DNA of 64,000 bases from Hyphomicrobiales bacterium (GTDB lineage: Bacteria > Pseudomonadota > Alphaproteobacteria > Rhizobiales > Beijerinckiaceae): contig CAKNFP010000001.1 in NCBI GenBank assembly GCA_930633525.1, positions 1,528,001-1,592,000 of the forward strand. The letters are read 5' to 3'. Shown in pieces: positions 26,538 through 35,536 of this stretch. A program made the position numbers and the translations under genes. Below the pieces are notes generated by a model. The model was not told where the DNA came from, made no database searches, and saw nothing but the letters and a program-made list of their open reading frames with translations. How positions within the stretch are numbered: position 1 is the first letter of the stretch; every line of letters starts with the position of its first letter.

Positions 26538-28040
26538 ATGCTTCTCTCACGCAATTCGTTTTTTCTGGCGACCGTGGCGCTCCTCGCGCTCGGTTTCATA
26601 GCTCTTGCCAGCGTCGTTACAGCCAATATCTGGCTGGTCCAGCGGACGCAGACATTCGCCAAGGACGCGACGGACCTCAGGCGATTGCGCAATGCCGCAA
26701 TTGAGCTACGCACCCTTGTACAGGATGCGGAGATTGGGCAGCGGGGTTATCTTCTCACGGGGGAGGACGACTATCTCGCCCCCTTCAATACCGCGACCGC
26801 CAATCTCGCTTCGTCCAAGGAGCGCTTCGAAAGGGCGGCCGCCAACGACCCTCTGGGGAAGGCCGAGGCGGATGCGCCCAGCCTGATCTCAACCCTGCAG
26901 GCTAAAATGGCTGAGTTGGGTGAGACGATCACGCTGGTTCAGCGCGGTGAAAGGGAGCGAGCGCTTGAGATGGTCCGGACGGATCACGGCAAGGAGCTCA
27001 TGGATCGGGCACGTTTAACTTTTCAGAGCCTGATCGGACGCACCGAGGACGGGTTGAGTGAACTCGCGGCCATTCAAGCGAGAAGCGCTGCGGCGCTTTG
27101 GTGGGTCTCGGTCGTCGGGGGCTTCATCGTCATTGCCGCCACGCTCGCCGGTATCGGAACCATCCTCGTTTATCTCCGGCAACTGGCTCAGACCCGCCTC
27201 GAAATTCAAGGGCTGAATGCCAGCCTCGAGGAGCGTGTGCAGGAGCGAACAGCTGAGCTCGGTCGAGCCAACGAGGAGATCCAACGGTTCGCCTATATCG
27301 TGACCCATGATCTCAGGGCGCCGCTGGTCAATATCATGGGGTTCACGGCGGAGTTGGAGCAGGGTGTCGCCGCGGTCCAACAGTTCGTCGGCAATTATCG
27401 AGGCGACACGTCCGACGCCGCTTATCAGGAAGCCGCGGTCGCTTCACAAAGCGATCTGCCCGAAGCCGTCGGCTTTATCAGGTCGTCCACGCGAAAAATG
27501 GACGGTCTCATCAACGCCATTCTTAAGCTCTCCAGAGAGGGGAGGCGTACGCTCAAACCTGAGCGGATTGATCTTGCCGGCTTGTTCAATGCGGCCACGT
27601 CCGCCGTTGCCCACCAGGTCTCCGACGCCGATGGGGAGGTTCTCACTGACATACAAGCCGGCGCAATCATCAGCGACAGGCTCTCGATCGAGCAGATCAT
27701 CGGAAATCTACTCGACAATGCAGTGAAATACCGCAGGGTGGGCGTTCCCTTGAAGATAATGATCCGGGCCCGGGCGGAACGCGCGAACACCATAAGCATA
27801 TCGGTGGAGGACAACGGCCGCGGTATTCATCCTCAGGATCTCACGCGTGTCTTCGAGCTGTTCCGGCGATCGGGACAGCAGGATCAACCCGGTGAAGGCA
27901 TAGGTCTTGCCCATGTTCGCGCGATGGCAAGAAACCTCGGAGGAGATATCACCCTTAACTCGGAATTCGGAAAGGGCAGTCTATTCACGCTGAGCCTACC
28001 AGCTGATCTGCGGGCCCTGCTAGGGAGTGACAAGGCATGA
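26538..28040 (+). CDS. CHASE3-domain sensor histidine kinase
   Basis: 500 residues. Two membrane segments (about 7-30 and 187-213) flank a periplasmic CHASE3 domain (DAEIGQRGYLLTGEDDYL at 63-80). A coiled segment (about 220-248) leads to the dimerisation domain with phospho-acceptor His257 (YIVTHDLRAPL) and a HATPase domain with N-box NLLDNAVKY, G1 VEDNGRGI and G2 GEGIGLAHV. Between the His helix and the second helix lie about 30 extra residues (roughly 275-305) compared with common HisKA domains. The stop overlaps the next gene's start (ATGA), so it is coupled to the receiver protein, its likely partner. Confidence 0.93.
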   Translation: MLLSRNSFFLATVALLALGFIALASVVTANIWLVQRTQTFAKDATDLRRLRNAAIELRTLVQDAEIGQRGYLLTGEDDYLAPFNTATANLASSKERFERAAANDPLGKAEADAPSLISTLQAKMAELGETITLVQRGERERALEMVRTDHGKELMDRARLTFQSLIGRTEDGLSELAAIQARSAAALWWVSVVGGFIVIAATLAGIGTILVYLRQLAQTRLEIQGLNASLEERVQERTAELGRANEEIQRFAYIVTHDLRAPLVNIMGFTAELEQGVAAVQQFVGNYRGDTSDAAYQEAAVASQSDLPEAVGFIRSSTRKMDGLINAILKLSREGRRTLKPERIDLAGLFNAATSAVAHQVSDADGEVLTDIQAGAIISDRLSIEQIIGNLLDNAVKYRRVGVPLKIMIRARAERANTISISVEDNGRGIHPQDLTRVFELFRRSGQQDQPGEGIGLAHVRAMARNLGGDITLNSEFGKGSLFTLSLPADLRALLGSDKA

Positions 28041-28483
28041 CTGGAAACGCCAAATCCGTGACGATCGTCATGATCGAAGACGACGAGGGGCATGCGCGTC
28101 TCATCGAGAAGAACATCCGCCGCGCGGGGGTGAACAACGAGATCGTGCCGTTCACCAACGGGACTGAGGCCCTGGCCTTTCTCCTGTCGCCGGATGGTTC
28201 CGGTTCGGACGGGGCCACGCGTTCCCTTCTCATTCTGCTGGACCTCAACCTGCCTGATATGACGGGGATCGAAATCCTGGAAAAAGTGAAATCGAACCCG
28301 CATACGAAACGGACCCCGGTCGTGGTCCTGACAACGACCGACGACGCACGGGAAATTCAGCGCTGCTATGATCTCGGCGCGAATGTGTACATTACTAAAC
28401 CAGTGAACTACGAAGGCTTTGCAAACGCGATTCGCCAGCTCGGACTGTTCTTCTCAGTTATGCAAATCCCGGAAACGACCTAG
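28037..28483 (+). CDS. Single-domain response regulator (Rcp1-like)
   Basis: 148 residues, only a receiver domain. The acidic pair is in MIEDDEGHARL, the phospho-acceptor is Asp69 in LILLDLNLPDM, and the conserved Lys is in VYITKPV. The long beta3-adjacent insertion (LLSPDGSGSDGATRS) and overall sequence match Rcp1/CheY-like partners of phytochrome-type kinases. With no output domain, it probably passes phosphate on or acts by protein contact. It overlaps the kinase gene by four bases and lies three bases before the receiver-kinase gene. Confidence 0.92.
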   Translation: MTGNAKSVTIVMIEDDEGHARLIEKNIRRAGVNNEIVPFTNGTEALAFLLSPDGSGSDGATRSLLILLDLNLPDMTGIEILEKVKSNPHTKRTPVVVLTTTDDAREIQRCYDLGANVYITKPVNYEGFANAIRQLGLFFSVMQIPETT

Positions 28484-28486
28484 CAC

Positions 28487-29533
28487 ATGCCGTTGAGCAT
28501 CCGCCGCATCCTGTATATCGACGACGATCCCGGCATGGGCCGGCTGGTGCAGAAGGCTTTGGTCCGCCGCGACTTTGAGGTCGAACTGGCAACCGATGCC
28601 GAGAGTGGTCTCGCGCTCATAGACCAGGGAGATTTTCACGTCGTCGCTCTCGACCATTTCCTGCCCACCGGAACTGGTCTTGATGTGCTGGAGGTGCTTC
28701 GCGGGCGACCCGGCGCTCCCCCCGTCGTTTACGTCACCGCTTCAGCGGAGACGACCGTCGCGGTGCAGGCGCTCAAGGCAGGCGCCGTCGACTATGTGCC
28801 GAAGACGATCGAGGCGGAGTTCATCGAGCTCCTGACGAGTGCGATCGATCAGGCTATCCAGAACGCGCGCCTCAAGCGTGCCAAAGAGATTGCCGAACAA
28901 GAGGTGCGCGAAGCGCGCGATCGCGCCGAGGCGCTTCTTGCCGAGGTCAACCATCGCGTGGCCAATAGTCTGGCGATCGTCTCGTCAATGGTGCGATACC
29001 AGTTGAAGGCGATCGAGGATCCGGTATGCCGGGCGGCGCTTGCTGAAACCGACGCGCGAATTCTCGCAGTCGCGGGCGTTCATCGGCGGCTATACACCTC
29101 GGCCAATGTCCGTTTGGTCGCGATTGACGAATATCTGCAGGGCTTGATCAGCGATCTCGCCAGTTCGATGCGCCAGGCCGGCCACCGTTCCCAACTCAGG
29201 GTGGAAACCTGTCCGGGGGAGGTGCCTACCGACCGCGCGGTATCGATCGGCGTCCTGGTGACAGAACTGGTGACGAACGCCTTCAAATACGCGTATCCCG
29301 AGGGTAGCGAGGGCGAAATTCTCGTTCGTTTTTCCCGTGAAGGCGATACCGCCAGGATTGTAGTCGAGGATGATGGAATAGGCTGGCACGGGGAAGGCGC
29401 CCCCAAGGGCACCGGCCTTGGCAGCCGTATCGTGCAGTCGATGGCTCGCAGCCTCGGCGGCGATCTTTTCTGGCTGCCCCGGCCGAAAGGTACGGCGGTC
29501 GGCGTGACCTTTCCCCTCCTTCGGCCTACCTGA
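28487..29533 (+). CDS. Receiver-HisKA_2 hybrid histidine kinase
   Basis: 348 residues. An N-terminal receiver (acidic residues IDDDPGMG, Asp56 in VALDHFLPTG, Lys106 in YVPKT) is joined by a helical linker (about 120-150) to a HisKA_2 domain whose His156 is in LAEVNHRVANSLAIVSSMV. The HATPase part has LVTELVTNAFKYAYPEG, VEDDGIGW and KGTGLGSRIV. In alphaproteobacteria such soluble kinases often feed the general stress response through PhyR-type regulators; no PhyR is present here. It is the third gene of a compact operon and a plausible integrator of the two upstream proteins' signal. Confidence 0.92.
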   Translation: MPLSIRRILYIDDDPGMGRLVQKALVRRDFEVELATDAESGLALIDQGDFHVVALDHFLPTGTGLDVLEVLRGRPGAPPVVYVTASAETTVAVQALKAGAVDYVPKTIEAEFIELLTSAIDQAIQNARLKRAKEIAEQEVREARDRAEALLAEVNHRVANSLAIVSSMVRYQLKAIEDPVCRAALAETDARILAVAGVHRRLYTSANVRLVAIDEYLQGLISDLASSMRQAGHRSQLRVETCPGEVPTDRAVSIGVLVTELVTNAFKYAYPEGSEGEILVRFSREGDTARIVVEDDGIGWHGEGAPKGTGLGSRIVQSMARSLGGDLFWLPRPKGTAVGVTFPLLRPT

Positions 29534-29625
29534 AAAAAGAGCTTTCAACCCCGATACAAAGCTGCTGCTCATGCAAAGCTCTGTCGCGCAGGGGCAAGCT
29601 GGCAAACGCGCGCGACCCGGCGCAT

Positions 29626-30480
29626 TTAAAAGGGCAGAAGGCTGAGGAGGAAGCGGGCGCTGACCAGGAGCAGGAAAACGCCGAATGCGATCTCCAGCTT
29701 GCGTTTGGGCATGGCGTGGGCAAGCCTGACGCCGAGTGGCGCGGTGAGCACGCTTGTCGGAATGAACAGGATGAGGCCGACCAGCGACACATAACCAAGG
29801 GCCAATGGTGGTTGCAGCGCGGCCACCTGCGGAAATTCCGCGGCGCGTGGCCAGCCGGCATAGATATAGCCGAGCGTGCCGGGCACCGAGATGAGGACGC
29901 CCAGGCCCGAGGACGTCGCCACGGCCTGGTGGATCGGCCGGCCGTAGAACGTCATGAAGAGATTGGAAAGTTGTCCCCCGCCGATGCCCATTAGGCTGGA
30001 CAGCACGCCGATGAGCCAGCCATAGAGCGTCATGATGGCCTTGCGCGGCATGTCGAGGCCGAGGTTCCAGCTATCCTTGCCGAACAGCAGGCGGATCGCC
30101 GAGACGCCGGCGACCACGACGAATACCGATTTGAAGAGCGCCTCCGGCGCATACCGCGCCACGAAACTGCCCATGGCGACACCGACCACGACGGGTATCG
30201 CCCATTGTCGGAGAATCCCCATGTCGACCGCGCCTCTCGCCCTGTGCGCGTTGAAGGAACGGATGGATGTCGGGATGATAATCGCCAGGGAGGTGCCGAT
30301 ACAGAGCGGCATGCGTACCTCCTCAGGCACGCCCGTCACACGGAAAAGCTCGTAGAGGACGGGCACGGCCACCGCGCCGCCACCGACACCGAACACGCCG
30401 GCAAGAAGGCCTGTGACCGCGCCCGCGCACAGCAAGGCGACCACCAACCAGGTGAGGTCGTATAACGGTATTCCATACAT
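29626..30480 (-). CDS. TauE/SafE-family membrane permease
   Basis: 284 residues from ATG 30480; the frame is open to 30567. The family's repeated motif is visible twice, with glycine-rich GVFGVGGGAVAVPVLYEL in the first half and SSLMGIGGGQLSNLFMTFYG in the second. About eight membrane segments are predicted. Members move sulfite, sulfoacetate or other organic anions. It lies downstream of the gamma-glutamyltransferase-like gene in the same direction, separated by 146 bp with a strong hairpin, so cotranscription is uncertain. Confidence 0.9.
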   Translation of the reverse strand: MYGIPLYDLTWLVVALLCAGAVTGLLAGVFGVGGGAVAVPVLYELFRVTGVPEEVRMPLCIGTSLAIIIPTSIRSFNAHRARGAVDMGILRQWAIPVVVGVAMGSFVARYAPEALFKSVFVVVAGVSAIRLLFGKDSWNLGLDMPRKAIMTLYGWLIGVLSSLMGIGGGQLSNLFMTFYGRPIHQAVATSSGLGVLISVPGTLGYIYAGWPRAAEFPQVAALQPPLALGYVSLVGLILFIPTSVLTAPLGVRLAHAMPKRKLEIAFGVFLLLVSARFLLSLLPF

Positions 30481-30551
30481 GCTGGGGATCCACGAAAGCG
30501 ATGTTTTTGGGTGGTCGGAGTCTCTGGCGTATTGATGCTGGAGTAGCCTGC

Positions 30552-30601
30552 CCCGAGAGCCAAGCAAAGACCCGGATAGGATTATTCTGCTTGGCTTCGG
30601 G
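30552..30601 (-). other. Long intergenic hairpin
   Basis: GCCAAGCA at 30559-30566 and TGCTTGGC at 30588-30595 are exact complements, extended by CCCGA at 30552-30556 and TCGGG at 30597-30601 across small bulges. There is no following T-run on either strand, so it is not a standard terminator. It may be an RNA processing or stability element between the transferase and TauE genes. Confidence 0.45.
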
Positions 30602-30626
30602 CGACGGGTCGTATCGTGGCCGCGCG

Positions 30627-32219
30627 CTAATAGGCGAGGGCCGCGCCGTCGCTTCGGGGATCGCTGGCGCCCTCGATGAGGCCATTCGCGTGGCGAACGA
30701 TCGCGCCGGCATGGCCCATGATGCTCGTGAAGGCATCGACGATTGCAACGTCATGGCCGACGTCGCGCAGTTCCGCGATCAGGCTCTCGGAGAACCGGTT
30801 CTCGACTTTGAGCGTGACACTGTCCTCGCCCCACGTCTTGCCGAGGAGCCAGCGCGGCGCCGTGATCGCGGCCTGGAGATCGTGTCCATGGATCGCGTAG
30901 CGCGTGAAAATGGCGGCCTGGGTCTGGGGTTGCCCCTCTCCGCCCATGGTCCCGTACACCATGACCCGGCCATCAGGGAAACAGGCGGCAGCTGGATTGA
31001 GCGTATGAAACGGCTTCCGGCCCGGGCCAAGTTGACGAACACCATCCGACAACGTGAAGCTCGCGCCCCGGTTCTGCCAGAGCACGCCTGTTTCCGGCAG
31101 CACGCATCCCGATCCGAACTCGAAGAAAATGCTTTGGATGAAGCTCACTGCCACGCCGTTGGCGTCAATGGCGCCAAGCCAGACGGTATCACCGGCCGAG
31201 GGTTTAGCCGGCCAGGGCATGGCGCGGCGCATATCGACGTTGGCGGTGAGGCCGTCAAGCCGTTCCGGCGACAACTGATCCTGCGCGCTCTCCGTCATGG
31301 TGTCCGGATCTCCGACAATCCGGTCGCGGACACCGAACGATCGCTTGGTCGCCTCCACCAGGCCGTGTACATGGCCGAAGGTTTCAGCCGCCGCCATCAC
31401 ATTCAGACGATCGAAGATCGCCAATATCATGAGAGACGCCAGCCCCTGCGTGGGGGGCGGACAATTGAACAGCCGGATGCCTCCGCGCAGTGCAGTGGTC
31501 AACGGCGGGACTTGGATGGCGTGATGGCCCTGGAGATCGGGCCGTGTTAGCGGCGATCCAATGGCGGCGAGATCGGATGCGAGCTGGCGGCTGAGTTCAC
31601 CGCGATAGAAGTCATCGAGACCTGTTCCCGCGAGGCGGCGAAGGGTGGCGGCCAAGGCGGGCAGGCGCATGAATTCGCCTTTCCGGGGCAGCCGTCCGTC
31701 CAGAAGATAGGTCGCGGCGAATCCGGGAGCATTCTGCAGCTCAGGCAGCTTGGCTTGCGTGAGTTCAGCCTGGCTCGCCGATACGGGGAATCCGTTCTCT
31801 GCATACCAGATCGCATCGTCCAGGATCCGTCCAAGCGGCAGACCGCCGCCGAGCGCCGCGCTCAGCCGCAGTGCCTCACGCCAGCCCGATACCGTTCCCG
31901 CTACCGTATTGGCGGCGAGACAGCCGCGTGTCGGGATCTGTGACAGTCCGGCATTTCTATAGAGATCGATCGAGGCGGCGCGGGCCGCGCGGCCACAAGC
32001 GTCGATAGCGATGGGACCACCCCCGGGCGGGACGATGATCCAGAAGCCGTCGCCGCCGATCCCGGTCATATGCGGATAGACGACGGCGAGCGTCGCCGCC
32101 ATGGCGACCGCTGCCTCGACCGCGTTCCCACCGTCACGCAGGATACGCAGACCCGCCTCGCTGGCGAGATGATGCGGCGCCGTGACCATTCCGCGCCCCG
32201 ACCTGACCGTATTCAGCAT
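30627..32219 (-). CDS. Gamma-glutamyltransferase-family enzyme
   Basis: 530 residues, an N-terminal nucleophile hydrolase. SGRGMVTAPHHLASEAGLRI and GGNAVEAAVAMAATLAVVYP with TGIGGDGFW mark the large subunit. The predicted self-cleavage Thr is in GDTVWLGAIDANG, where the common TT pair is TV, as in some acylase-like members. The C-terminal part shows QPQTQAAIFTRYAIHG. No signal peptide is seen, so unlike E. coli Ggt it is probably cytoplasmic. It may cleave a gamma-glutamyl amide or a related amide or lactam. It follows the NIPSNAP gene by four bases and belongs to the LysR-NIPSNAP-transferase operon. Confidence 0.88.
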   Translation of the reverse strand: MLNTVRSGRGMVTAPHHLASEAGLRILRDGGNAVEAAVAMAATLAVVYPHMTGIGGDGFWIIVPPGGGPIAIDACGRAARAASIDLYRNAGLSQIPTRGCLAANTVAGTVSGWREALRLSAALGGGLPLGRILDDAIWYAENGFPVSASQAELTQAKLPELQNAPGFAATYLLDGRLPRKGEFMRLPALAATLRRLAGTGLDDFYRGELSRQLASDLAAIGSPLTRPDLQGHHAIQVPPLTTALRGGIRLFNCPPPTQGLASLMILAIFDRLNVMAAAETFGHVHGLVEATKRSFGVRDRIVGDPDTMTESAQDQLSPERLDGLTANVDMRRAMPWPAKPSAGDTVWLGAIDANGVAVSFIQSIFFEFGSGCVLPETGVLWQNRGASFTLSDGVRQLGPGRKPFHTLNPAAACFPDGRVMVYGTMGGEGQPQTQAAIFTRYAIHGHDLQAAITAPRWLLGKTWGEDSVTLKVENRFSESLIAELRDVGHDVAIVDAFTSIMGHAGAIVRHANGLIEGASDPRSDGAALAY

Positions 32220-32223
32220 CTCT

Positions 32224-32592
32224 TCACCTGTCAGCCGGGGTTTCGCAGGAGCTGTGCCAGGCGGGCTGCGCGATCTCCATGACGGATGCGGATCGCATCA
32301 GCGTATTGCTGATGCGCCCCACCAAGGGACCGGCCAACTCCGTATGAGCCTTCGCGGCCTGCCAGCGCGGATCCTCCACGAAGGTTTGCCATCGAGCATC
32401 GCGATCGGCGAGGCTCCGCCAAACGAGAATATAGTGGAGCGTCTGATCGCTCGGTCCGATCGCCGTTGTCCAGAAACCCAGACACCGGATTTCCATCTCC
32501 TTCCAGAGCGGGACGACTTCCCGTCGAAAGCGTTCGACGACAATCGCCAGTTTTCCTGGCAAACACTCGTATTGTCTGAGCTCATAGATCAT
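32224..32592 (-). CDS. NIPSNAP-family protein
   Basis: 122 residues from ATG 32592. MIYELRQYECLPGKLAIVVE is the characteristic NIPSNAP start (a dimeric alpha/beta-barrel, ferredoxin-like fold), and the Trp-rich segment ILVWRSLADRDARWQTFVED follows the family pattern. Function is unknown; such small proteins are common beside catabolic enzymes. Its ATG overlaps the LysR stop (ATGA), which fixes the start and shows coupling. Confidence 0.88.
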   Translation of the reverse strand: MIYELRQYECLPGKLAIVVERFRREVVPLWKEMEIRCLGFWTTAIGPSDQTLHYILVWRSLADRDARWQTFVEDPRWQAAKAHTELAGPLVGRISNTLMRSASVMEIAQPAWHSSCETPADR

Positions 32593-33572
32593 GGCAGTGC
32601 GGCTCCGGAGAGAAGGACGCGATTGGTCGTCCGCATCGGACGCGGTTCTGGATCTTGCTCCTTGACCGCTGCCATGGCCGCGGGGAAGTGCTCGATGCAA
32701 TGATTTAACAGGGCGCGCACCCCTGGAAGCACACCCTGCCGCGACGGCAAAAGGACACTGATGGTCGTCGAGCCGGCGGTCCATTCAGGAAGGACATGCA
32801 CGAGCCGTCCTTCGCGAATATCCTCAGCGCAGGCAGAGGCAGGAAGGGCCGCGACCCCCGCTCCCTCGCGGGCGGCGGCCGCGACTGCCAGCACGTCGTT
32901 GCTTGCCAATTGCGCATTGAGCACGACGGCGACCTGTTCTCCGGTCCGCCGATGCACGATCTCCCATCGCGGCCTTGCACTGGTCTCCGCGAGGCCAAGT
33001 AACCAATGGGCTGGAAGCGCAGCGGGTGTCTCGATCGGGGATTTGCCTGCGAGATAGGGATTGCTCGCGACCAGGAGCGACGGTTCTACCGCGATCCTCC
33101 GCTGGATCATGCTGGAGTCGCCGAGTTCCCTGTCATGCGCGACGATGAAGAGATCCGACATGCGATGTGTCAGATCGGCCGGTCCGTTGAGGACGTCGAG
33201 TTGCAGCTGAATTTGAGGAAAACGTTGCAAGAAACCCGGTAGCACCTTGGCGAGACCGGCCCGGGCGACCTGGGCCGAGCATGTCACCCGGATCGTCCCG
33301 CTTTCATCGGACAGGCGGGCTTTGATGACACTTTCGGCGGCCCGTGCCTCCGCGAGCATTTTTCGCGCGTGCGTGTAGAACTCTTCACCAAGATTGGTAA
33401 CCGCGAAGTTGCGTGAAGTTCGTTGGATCAGTCGGACGCCGAGGCGCCTCTCCAATTCAGATATTCTTTTGCTTATTTTTGACTTAGGTTGACTGAGGGC
33501 TCTGCTGGCCGGTGTTATCCCTCCACTCTCGACCACATGGGCGAAGTAATAGTATTCATTGAAGTCTATCAA
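32589..33572 (-). CDS. LysR-family transcriptional regulator
   Basis: 327 residues. The winged helix (YYFAHVVESGGITPASRALS, then SKISKRISELERRLGVRLIQ) is followed by a standard effector domain (IRVTCSAQVARAGLAKVLPG). The sequence begins like the LysR group that regulates a divergent pathway operon. It sits at the divergence point of two catabolic transcription units: its own (with NIPSNAP and the transferase) and the cupin-FAH-RidA-ABC unit. It is the prime candidate regulator for both. A C-terminal tail of about 25 residues (EQDPEPRPMRTTNRVL) goes beyond the effector domain. Confidence 0.92.
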   Translation of the reverse strand: MIDFNEYYYFAHVVESGGITPASRALSQPKSKISKRISELERRLGVRLIQRTSRNFAVTNLGEEFYTHARKMLAEARAAESVIKARLSDESGTIRVTCSAQVARAGLAKVLPGFLQRFPQIQLQLDVLNGPADLTHRMSDLFIVAHDRELGDSSMIQRRIAVEPSLLVASNPYLAGKSPIETPAALPAHWLLGLAETSARPRWEIVHRRTGEQVAVVLNAQLASNDVLAVAAAAREGAGVAALPASACAEDIREGRLVHVLPEWTAGSTTISVLLPSRQGVLPGVRALLNHCIEHFPAAMAAVKEQDPEPRPMRTTNRVLLSGAALP

Positions 33573-33883
33573 TGAATTTCCCCTTTTTATGATTGTCTGC
33601 TGGCAAGGGCAGGGGGCTCGTGAGCCCGGAGACGCGCCACTGGGCCCGCCCTCACGCTGTCATGCAAAATTTCTCAGTTTTTTTCTTAAAATGCAATAGC
33701 GTGAAATAATGTTTTCTAATTGCAAGAAGATGATGAGTGTGGTCAGATTGGAAACGTTATGTTTCGATTTTGCCTGCTGTTGGTCTGACGTCGTGCTTGT
33801 ACCTTGATCGCCTGAAGTGCTCGAGGCCTGTCTCTTCCGGTCCGGGCGTCTCGATTTTTCGCAACCATCACGCGGGCAAAGGC
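33573..33883. promoter_or_regulatory. Divergent control region of the catabolic locus with phased TGCAA repeats
   Basis: 311 bp between the LysR gene and the cupin gene. The stretch 33660-33730 is strongly AT-rich and contains TGCAA at 33663, 33692 and 33721, exactly 29 bp apart, with a run of T in between. This is the likely binding region for the LysR protein or the XRE-cupin regulator. The cupin gene's ribosome binding region is GGCAAAGGC before 33884. Confidence 0.45.
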
Positions 33884-34435
33884 ATGTCTCATTCGCAGTC
33901 TAGTGACGACGTCGAACATGTGCGCTTCTATCGGGCGCCGGATGATAATCGAACGATTGCCATCCATATTGGCGCGCAGTTTTCCGCATTCGAGCGCTTC
34001 CCTCCCTTTATGGAGAATGAAGATGAAATTCGCCATGTGCAGGAGGCCTATCGGGTATCAGACCCAACTCTGGAGCGCACGACAAAGGCCCATGTAACGG
34101 ACAATGGATGGCCGCTGCAGATCATCATGCTGGAGCGTGAGCCGGGGGCGACGACCCTCCCGCACTACCACGTGCCGCGAGAAGAGTTGCCGGCTTGGCC
34201 TACACGACATCAAATCCTTATCTGCCAAAGCGGGCGCGCGCGCGTCGCGATCTATACACGCCAAGGCGCGTGGCTGGGCGATGTCAATCTTGTGCCTAAT
34301 GATCTTCTTTTGATGATTGAAGGACATGAGGTTGAATTTCTCGAGCCGAAAACCCGGTTGATCGAAATAAAACAAGGCCCATTCCCGGGAACGGATGCTG
34401 ACGATAAGGTCGATATTGCTGAGGTGACGCGATGA
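33884..34435 (+). CDS. Cupin-like protein of the FAH/RidA locus
   Basis: 183 residues from ATG 33884; the frame is open to 33737 but without a ribosome binding site. A single cupin-type barrel is suggested by the metal-site pattern PHYHVPREELP, a downstream RHQILICQSGRARVAIY and the second-box-like VPNDLLLMIEGHEVEF. No close family comes to mind. It may be an isomerase or dioxygenase acting on the imported compound, or a small-molecule binding protein. Its stop overlaps the start of the FAH gene (ATGA). Confidence 0.7.
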   Translation: MSHSQSSDDVEHVRFYRAPDDNRTIAIHIGAQFSAFERFPPFMENEDEIRHVQEAYRVSDPTLERTTKAHVTDNGWPLQIIMLEREPGATTLPHYHVPREELPAWPTRHQILICQSGRARVAIYTRQGAWLGDVNLVPNDLLLMIEGHEVEFLEPKTRLIEIKQGPFPGTDADDKVDIAEVTR

Positions 34436-35514
34436 AACTTGCAACCTTTCGCCTCAATACGCCTCTCGGCCCCGTCGATCGCTTCGGCATCATATGGGCA
34501 GGCAACGATATCGATGCCGACCCGGTGTCTATCGCGCGCTCCGGTGGCGGCTGGGTGGTCGACGTCAATGCGGCCTTTGCGGCGCTTTCGGCTTCGCAAC
34601 GCAAGCCTGCTCCCAGCCTGCGCGCCAACGCATTCGCTCCGGCCGACCTCAACGCCTGCGCAGCACTTTACGGCCCGGCACTTGATCCTGTGCAGGAGGT
34701 CTCTGCCTGGCTCGCGGGACAATGGGAAGCCATCGCCGCGGGTAAGCTTCGCGGTCCCCAGGGGGAGGCCCTCGCCCATAGGCTCGGAGAGGTGCAACTG
34801 ATGCCGCCGGTCCGCGTGCCGGTTTTGCGGGACTTCGCCGCATTCGAGGACCATCTGCTGTCGACCTTCGGCAAGATGGGCCTGAAATTGCCCGCCGAAT
34901 GGTATGAGCGCCCGTTCGCATTCAAGGCCAATCCGACCTCGATGGTGGGGCACGACGAGAATGTGCAGTGGCCCGAATATACCGGCAAACTCGATTTCGA
35001 GCTCGAGATCGCTGCCGTGGTGGGCTTGCCGGCCCGCAACGTGGACGTGGATGAGGCCGGCGCGCATATCCTCGGCTACACGCTTCTCAATGACTTCTCG
35101 GCGCGTGACACCCAGCGCGGTGAAATGGCGAACAATACCGGCCCATTCAAGGGGAAGGACTTTGCGTGGGGCTTGGGGCCATGGATCGTGACACCGGATG
35201 AACTGCCGGACGTGGCGCGGACGCCGATGCGTGTGCTGATCAACGGCGATGTCTGGGCAGAATCAACCCCCGGTGAGATGCAGTGGAGCTTTGAGGAAAT
35301 GATTTCCTATACCTCCCAGGATGAAACACTCAACGTCGGTGACGTGCTCGGCTCCGGGACGGTGAACCACGGATGCGGCTTCGAGCTCGATCGGTGGATT
35401 TCGGTCGGCGATGTGGTCGAGCTCGAGGCGGCGGGGCTCGGCGTTCTCCGCAATCGCATAACACCGCCCCGTGAAACCAAGGTCGAGTGGCGCAGGCGCC
35501 GCAGCGCTGCCTGA
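34432..35514 (+). CDS. Fumarylacetoacetate hydrolase (FAH)-family protein
   Basis: 360 residues. The C-terminal catalytic domain (from about 165) has the FAH signature: metal ligands in DFELEIAAVVG and in LGYTLLNDFSARD, then RGEMANNTGPFKGKDFAWG and GDVLGSGTVNHGCGFELDRW. The family cleaves C-C bonds of acylpyruvates or hydrates and decarboxylates 2-oxo acids, so this is probably the central catabolic enzyme. The long N-terminal part (about 1-125) resembles the FAH branch acting on larger substrates rather than short acylpyruvases. It is coupled to the cupin gene and precedes the RidA gene by 22 bp. Confidence 0.93.
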   Translation: MKLATFRLNTPLGPVDRFGIIWAGNDIDADPVSIARSGGGWVVDVNAAFAALSASQRKPAPSLRANAFAPADLNACAALYGPALDPVQEVSAWLAGQWEAIAAGKLRGPQGEALAHRLGEVQLMPPVRVPVLRDFAAFEDHLLSTFGKMGLKLPAEWYERPFAFKANPTSMVGHDENVQWPEYTGKLDFELEIAAVVGLPARNVDVDEAGAHILGYTLLNDFSARDTQRGEMANNTGPFKGKDFAWGLGPWIVTPDELPDVARTPMRVLINGDVWAESTPGEMQWSFEEMISYTSQDETLNVGDVLGSGTVNHGCGFELDRWISVGDVVELEAAGLGVLRNRITPPRETKVEWRRRRSAA

Positions 35515-35536
35515 TCCAGCCCGGTGGGAGGCTATG

